This document shows positions 5,402 through 8,801 of a stretch of DNA of 8,801 nucleotides, one piece after another. The position numbers and the translations under genes were made by a program. Position 1 is the stretch's first letter. Each line of letters opens with the position of its first letter. A model generated the notes under the pieces. It had not been told where the DNA came from. It ran no database searches and saw only the letters and a program-made list of their open reading frames with translations. Source of the stretch: an uncultured Nocardioides sp. (GTDB lineage: Bacteria; Actinomycetota; Actinomycetes; Propionibacteriales; Nocardioidaceae); NCBI RefSeq assembly GCF_946885725.1, contig NZ_CAMPGZ010000175.1, positions 1-8,801 on the forward strand, written 5' to 3'.

Positions 5402-6013
5402 ATGCTGAACCGCTTCCGTGACTTCTGGACCCGGCTGATCTCGCCGATCGCGCGGCTGTTGCTGCGCCTGGGCGTCAGCCCGGACGCGGTGACGATCATC
5501 GGCACGATCGGAGTGTCGTTCGGAGCACTGTTCTTCTTTCCGCGCGGGCAGCTGCTCGTCGGGGTGCTGGTGATCACGGCGTTCGTGTTCAGCGACATGA
5601 TCGACGGCCACATGGCGCGGCTCTCCGGCAAGTCGTCGGCCTGGGGGGCGTTCCTGGACTCCACACTCGACCGGCTCGGTGACGCCGCGGTCTTCGGCGG
5701 GCTCGTCCTCTACTTCATGGGACCGGGGGAGTCGGACCGATGGGCCGCGCTGGCGCTGTACTGCCTCGTCATGGGCGCCACCACCTCCTACGCCCGTGCC
5801 CGCGCCGAGTCGCTCGGGATGCAGGCCAAGGGCGGCATCGCCGAGCGGGCCGACCGGCTGGTCGCGATCCTCGTGATGACCGGCCTCTCCGACATCTTCG
5901 ACCTGCCGTGGTTCATCCCGTTCACGCTCGGCGTCCTGGCCGTGGCGAGCACGGTGACCGTGATCCAGCGGGTTCTCGCCGTACGACGCCAGGCCCTCGC
6001 GGCCGCGGCCTGA
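5402..6013 (+). CDS. pgsA: Phosphatidylinositol phosphate synthase (CDP-alcohol phosphatidyltransferase)
   Basis: A 203-residue polytopic inner-membrane enzyme. The CDP-alcohol phosphatidyltransferase signature is complete: D65-M-I-D68-G69-H-M-A72-R73, eight residues, then G82-A-F-L-D86-S-T-L-D90. The four aspartates bind the metal ions and the last one acts as the catalytic base in this family. Hydrophobic stretches at about 28-46, 50-64, 93-105, 112-125, 149-162 and 169-188 give roughly six spans. In actinobacteria the enzyme at this locus (M. tuberculosis PgsA1, Rv2612c) joins CDP-diacylglycerol and inositol-1-phosphate to make phosphatidylinositol phosphate, the precursor of PI and PIMs. 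The next two genes using PI support that role over phosphatidylglycerophosphate synthesis. It lies 32 nt after the HIT gene and 13 nt before the acyltransferase. The basic N-terminus (RFRDFWTR) is probably cytoplasmic. Confidence 0.95.
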   Translation: MLNRFRDFWTRLISPIARLLLRLGVSPDAVTIIGTIGVSFGALFFFPRGQLLVGVLVITAFVFSDMIDGHMARLSGKSSAWGAFLDSTLDRLGDAAVFGGLVLYFMGPGESDRWAALALYCLVMGATTSYARARAESLGMQAKGGIAERADRLVAILVMTGLSDIFDLPWFIPFTLGVLAVASTVTVIQRVLAVRRQALAAAA

Positions 6014-6026
6014 CCGGGGCGCCGGA

Positions 6027-6971
6027 ATGGACGTCGCGGGCGGGCTCCGCCGAGCCGTCGACGGTGCGGCCGGGCACGGCATCACCGCCGCGTACCTGAC
6101 CGGGTGGCGGGCGGTGCGGCTGCTGCCCGAGCCGGCAGCGCGCGGGCTGTTCGACCGGATCGCCGACGGCATCCACGCCCGGGACGTCCGCAGCGTGCAG
6201 CGGCTGCGCGCCAACCTGACCCGCGCCGTACCGCCCGAGAGGCTCGAGGAGACGGTGCATGCCGGCGTCCGCTCCTACCTGCGCTACTGGTGCGAGTCGT
6301 TCCGGCTGCCGTCGTGGGACATCGACGACGTGGTCGCCCGCACCCGGGTCATCGGCGAGGAGCACCTGCGCGGCCCGCAGTCGGCCGGACGCGGCGTCGT
6401 GGCCGCCCTGCCGCACATGGGCAACTGGGACTGGGCCGGCGCCTGGGCCTGCGCGACCGGCATGCCGCTGACCACCGTTGCCGAGCGGCTGGAGCCGACC
6501 CGGCTGTACGACGAGTTCGTCGCGTTCCGCGCCGGACTCGGCATGGAGATCCTGCCGCTGACCGGCGGGCCGCCGCCGATGCGTCGGCTCACCGACGCCG
6601 TACGCGAGGGCCGGCTGGTGTGCCTGTTGGCCGACCGCGACCTCTCCCGCGCCGGCACCGAAGTGACGCTCCTCGGCGAACCCGCCGGGATGCCCCGCGG
6701 CCCCGCCGTGCTGGCTCGCGCCACGGGCGTCGACCTGGTGCCGGTGACGCTCGCCTACCGGGATCGCGACCTCGAGCTGACCTTCCACCCGCCGGTGCCG
6801 CACGCCTCGGGCGACGACGGGATCGTCGCGATGATGCAGGCCGTGGCCGACGCGTTCAGCGCCGGGATCGCCGTGGACCCCACCGACTGGCACATGATGC
6901 AGAAGGTCTTCGTCGCCGACCTGGACGGACACCGGACGGGCTCCACCGGGACGACCGGGGCAGCCGGATGA
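6027..6971 (+). CDS. patA: Phosphatidylinositol mannoside acyltransferase
   Basis: A 314-residue protein of the LpxL/HtrB lysophospholipid acyltransferase family. The ATG at 6027 follows the pgsA stop by 13 nt and has GGGGCGCCGGA directly upstream. The acyltransferase motif H130-M-G-N-W-D135 (HX4D) supplies the catalytic base. LLADRDLSRAGTEVTLLGE (about 200-218) includes E212, likely equivalent to the catalytic glutamate of mycobacterial PatA, and MPRGPAVLA follows. No transmembrane span stands out; Trp and basic residues in the N-terminal third suggest peripheral binding at the cytoplasmic face. In mycobacteria PatA transfers palmitate from acyl-CoA to the 6-position of the mannose that PimA adds to PI. 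The adjacent pgsA and pimA genes support the same task here. The stop overlaps the pimA start as ATGA. The Gly/Thr-rich tail (last ~14 residues) looks unstructured. The symbol follows mycobacterial use. Confidence 0.92.
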   Translation: MDVAGGLRRAVDGAAGHGITAAYLTGWRAVRLLPEPAARGLFDRIADGIHARDVRSVQRLRANLTRAVPPERLEETVHAGVRSYLRYWCESFRLPSWDIDDVVARTRVIGEEHLRGPQSAGRGVVAALPHMGNWDWAGAWACATGMPLTTVAERLEPTRLYDEFVAFRAGLGMEILPLTGGPPPMRRLTDAVREGRLVCLLADRDLSRAGTEVTLLGEPAGMPRGPAVLARATGVDLVPVTLAYRDRDLELTFHPPVPHASGDDGIVAMMQAVADAFSAGIAVDPTDWHMMQKVFVADLDGHRTGSTGTTGAAG

Positions 6972-8071
6972 GGGTCGGCATCGTCTGCCCCTACTCCTTC
7001 GACGCCCCCGGCGGCGTGCAGAACCACGTCAAGGACCTGGCCGAGGCGCTCCGCTCGCGCGGGCACGAGGTCGCGGTGCTGGCACCGGGCGAGGACAACC
7101 ACGTCCCGGACTACGTCACGCTTGCCGGCGGCGCCGTACCCGTGCCCTACAACGGCTCCGTCGCACGACTCTCCTTCGGTCCGGTCGTCGCCGCACGGGT
7201 GCGCCGCTGGCTGCGCGACGGCCGCTTCGACGTGCTGCACATCCACGAGCCCGCCACGCCCAGCGTCACGCTGCTGGCGCTGTGGCAGGCGGAGTGCCCG
7301 GTCGTGGCGACGTTCCACACGTCCAACGTCCGCTCGCGCGCGATGTCCGCGTCCGCGTCGATCCTGCGTCCGTCGATGGAGAAGATCACTGCCCGGATCG
7401 CGGTGTCCGAGCACGCCCGCGGCACACTCGTGCAGCACGTCGGCGGCGAGCCGGTGGTGATCCCGAACGGCGTGTACGTCGACCACTACGCCCACGCCCG
7501 GCCCCGGGAGGACTGGCGCGGCCCCGACGGCACGGTCGCGTTCGTCGGCCGGATCGACGAGCCCCGCAAGGGCTTCGCCCTCATGAGCCAGGCCTTCGCA
7601 CGGGTGGCCGCGGACCGGCCCGGGCTCCGCCTGCTCGTCGTCGGAGGCGGTGACATCGACCGGGCACGCAACGCGCTGCCGGCCGCCGTACGCGACCAGG
7701 TGACGTTCCTCGGCCGTGCCTCCGACGAGGACAAGGCGAGCGCGCTGCGCACCGCGGATGTGTACGTCGCTCCCAACACCCACGGCGAGTCCTTCGGCAT
7801 CGTGCTGGTCGAGGCGATGGCCGCCGGCGCGACCGTGCTGGCCAGCGACATCGGCGCGTTCCGGCGGGTGCTGGACGGCGGAAGGTACGGCGAGCTGTTC
7901 CGCAACGGCGACGTCGACGACCTCACCGACAATCTGACCGCGCTGCTCGACGACCCGGACCGGCGCGCGGCGCTGGACGAGGCCGCCGCGACCGGCGTCC
8001 GTCGCTACGACTGGAGCACGGTAGCGACGAGGATCATCCAGGTGTACGAGACCGTGATCGGAGCGGGCTGA
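6968..8071 (+). CDS. pimA: Phosphatidylinositol alpha-mannosyltransferase PimA (GT4)
   Basis: A 367-residue GT-B glycosyltransferase of family GT4. The ATG overlaps the acyltransferase stop (ATGA). The N-terminal Rossmann half begins MRVGIVCPYSFDAPGGVQNH, with the nucleotide/lipid loop glycines G15-G16, then VLHIHEP and TFHTSN (H117, equivalent to mycobacterial H118). The C-terminal half has AFVGRIDEPRKG (R195, K201, contacting the GDP phosphates) and the EX7E motif HGESFGIVLVEAMA with E274 and E282. Numbering and length are nearly identical to M. smegmatis PimA. The enzyme transfers mannose from GDP-mannose to the 2-position of inositol in PI at the inner face of the membrane, the first committed step to PIMs and the lipoglycans built on them. 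It is flanked by pgsA/patA, so identification is strong. The stop overlaps the next gene by one base (TGATG). Confidence 0.96.
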   Translation: MRVGIVCPYSFDAPGGVQNHVKDLAEALRSRGHEVAVLAPGEDNHVPDYVTLAGGAVPVPYNGSVARLSFGPVVAARVRRWLRDGRFDVLHIHEPATPSVTLLALWQAECPVVATFHTSNVRSRAMSASASILRPSMEKITARIAVSEHARGTLVQHVGGEPVVIPNGVYVDHYAHARPREDWRGPDGTVAFVGRIDEPRKGFALMSQAFARVAADRPGLRLLVVGGGDIDRARNALPAAVRDQVTFLGRASDEDKASALRTADVYVAPNTHGESFGIVLVEAMAAGATVLASDIGAFRRVLDGGRYGELFRNGDVDDLTDNLTALLDDPDRRAALDEAAATGVRRYDWSTVATRIIQVYETVIGAG

Positions 8072-8607
8072 TGTCGTGGGGCTGGTGGCTGACCTTCGCG
8101 ATCGTGCTGCTGGTGCTCGGGCTCTGGCTGTACTGGACCGCCTCCCGCCTCGACCACATGCACCACCGCATCGACGTCGCTCGGGCCACCCTCGACGCCG
8201 CACTCCTGCGGCGGTCCGGTGCCGCGCTGGAGCTGGCGACGTCCGAGCAGCTCGACCCCGCGCGCTCCCTGCTGCTGCTCGACGCCGCCCACCAGGCGCG
8301 GGCGGCGTCGCCGGAGGACATGGAGTCGGCCGAGTCGGACCTGTCGGAGACCCTGCGCGCCGTGCTCGCCGACCGTGACGAGGTGGCCGAGGTGCGGTCC
8401 CGGCCCGACGTCGCGCCGCTGCTCGACGAGCTCGCCGCTGCGTGCCACAAGGTCGAGCTGGCCCGGCGGTTCCACAACGACGTGGTCGTCACTGCGCGCC
8501 AGCTGCGCAGCCGCCGGCGGGTCCGCTGGCTGCGTCTCGCCGGCCGTGCATCCGACAACAGCACGGTCGACCTGGACGACGTACCGCCGCCCGCGCTGGC
8601 CGAGTGA
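8071..8607 (+). CDS. Small single-span membrane protein with LemA-like traits
   Basis: A 178-residue protein translationally coupled to pimA (TGATG). Residues 6-23 form one Trp/Leu-rich membrane anchor with a very short external N-terminus. The rest is charged and mostly helical. Seen: RIDVARATLDAALLRRSGAALELA (about 33-56) and, near the end, ARRFHNDVVVTARQLR (about 131-146) followed by a strongly basic RSRRRVRWLRLAGRA and an acidic/proline tail. A long helix near the N-terminus and the RRF-x-ND element recall LemA proteins, but the match is too weak to be sure. No catalytic motif is visible. In particular there is no Nudix box, although the mycobacterial gene after pimA (Rv2609c) is annotated as a Nudix-containing protein. 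Function is unknown; the coupling to pimA suggests a role at the membrane in PIM or envelope metabolism (inference). Confidence 0.8.
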   Translation: MSWGWWLTFAIVLLVLGLWLYWTASRLDHMHHRIDVARATLDAALLRRSGAALELATSEQLDPARSLLLLDAAHQARAASPEDMESAESDLSETLRAVLADRDEVAEVRSRPDVAPLLDELAAACHKVELARRFHNDVVVTARQLRSRRRVRWLRLAGRASDNSTVDLDDVPPPALAE

Positions 8608-8610
8608 GAA

Positions 8611-8633
8611 CGGTCACCAGCGGACTGAGACCG
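8611..8633 (+). terminator. Weak inverted repeat after the PIM operon
   Basis: CGGTC (8611-8615) and GACCG (8629-8633) can pair with a 13-nt loop, 3 nt after the last operon stop. A second small stem, CCCG/CGGG, lies at 8644-8656 ahead of the pdxS -10 box. Neither has a T-run; either could slow polymerase before the pdxS promoter. Confidence 0.2.
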
Positions 8634-8659
8634 GCGCGGGAGTCCCGGTTGTCGGGCCG

Positions 8660-8665
8660 TAGGCT
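8660..8665 (+). promoter_or_regulatory. -10 box candidate for pdxS
   Basis: TAGGCT is identical to the -10 candidate of the PGPGW gene and lies 36 nt before the pdxS GTG, giving an expected leader of about 30 nt. No consensus -35 is evident. It suggests pdxS is expressed separately from the PIM genes. Confidence 0.45.
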
Positions 8666-8701
8666 GGACTCACACCCCTGGACGAGAAGGTCGGACGAGA
8701 C

Positions 8702-8801
8702 GTGAACGACAGCAACACCAGCAACACCAGCAGCCCTGCGGCGCGCACCGGCACGACCGGTGTGAAGCGTGGCATGGCGGAGATGCTCAAGGGCGGCGTG
8801 A
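8702..8801 (+). CDS. pdxS: Pyridoxal 5'-phosphate synthase, PdxS subunit (5' part)
   Basis: Only the first 33 codons are present; the gene continues past the right edge. The GTG at 8702 has GGACGAG about 2-3 nt upstream. After a low-complexity lead of Asn/Ser/Thr residues comes GVKRGMAEMLKGGV, the invariant N-terminal segment of PdxS (Pdx1) that precedes the first strand of the TIM barrel. PdxS condenses ribose 5-phosphate, glyceraldehyde 3-phosphate and ammonia (from the glutaminase PdxT) to PLP and forms a dodecamer. pdxT is expected downstream. The gene also lies near pimA in M. tuberculosis (Rv2606c), which supports the call. The catalytic lysines lie outside the window. The SNT-SNT repeat comes from a 9-bp tandem duplication (8711-8728). 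Confidence 0.93.
   Translation, partial: MNDSNTSNTSSPAARTGTTGVKRGMAEMLKGGV

Noticed and set aside
6104..8071. A 655-codon open frame that would fuse an extra 288 residues to PimA
   Set aside because: The upstream part overlaps the acyltransferase gene out of frame and is Arg/Pro/Ala-rich shadow. PimA begins at 6968 with MRVGIVCPYSF, matching the family N-terminus and the ATGA overlap.
1..8801. CRISPR array, insertion sequence, prophage, toxin-antitoxin or defence genes
   Set aside because: No spaced repeats, transposase or integrase motifs, terminal inverted repeats or compositional islands were seen. The window reads as core housekeeping chromosome.

Overview
The window is high-GC actinobacterial chromosome. 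The gene content points to a morphologically complex or mycolate-free actinomycete such as Nocardioides or another member of the Propionibacteriales. The clues are an SsgA-like protein, phosphatidylinositol mannoside (PIM) synthesis genes, several GTG starts and TANNNT-type -10 boxes. The genus is an inference; no rRNA or other definitive marker is present.

Left part (1-2432): the 3' end of a class-IV PLP aminotransferase (aminodeoxychorismate lyase type) converges on a minus-strand CGNR zinc-finger protein. The two stop codons sit inside one inverted repeat. Next comes a minus-strand SsgA/SsgB-like cell-division regulator. It is separated by a relatively AT-rich divergent control region from a plus-strand PGPGW (TIGR02611-type) membrane protein.

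Middle (2471-4816): a complete tRNA-Val(CAC), then a 285-base gap, then thrS. The gap holds the most interesting noncoding structure of the window: two strong hairpins that compete for the same arm.

Right part (4821-8607): thrS is followed by a tight run of genes: a HIT-family nucleotide hydrolase/phosphorylase, pgsA (phosphatidylinositol phosphate synthase), a PIM acyltransferase, pimA (the first PIM mannosyltransferase) and a small single-span membrane protein with LemA-like traits. Spacings are 4, 32 and 13 nt, then ATGA and TGATG overlaps. Together PgsA, PimA and the acyltransferase make PI and convert it to acylated PIM1 at the cytoplasmic face of the membrane. The order matches the Mycobacterium tuberculosis Rv2614c-Rv2606c neighbourhood. 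The window ends in the first 33 codons of pdxS (vitamin B6 synthesis), behind its own probable promoter.

I see no mobile element, CRISPR array, prophage or defence system, and no convincing new multi-gene system. The second-look items are regulatory structures and small deviations in otherwise conserved genes.
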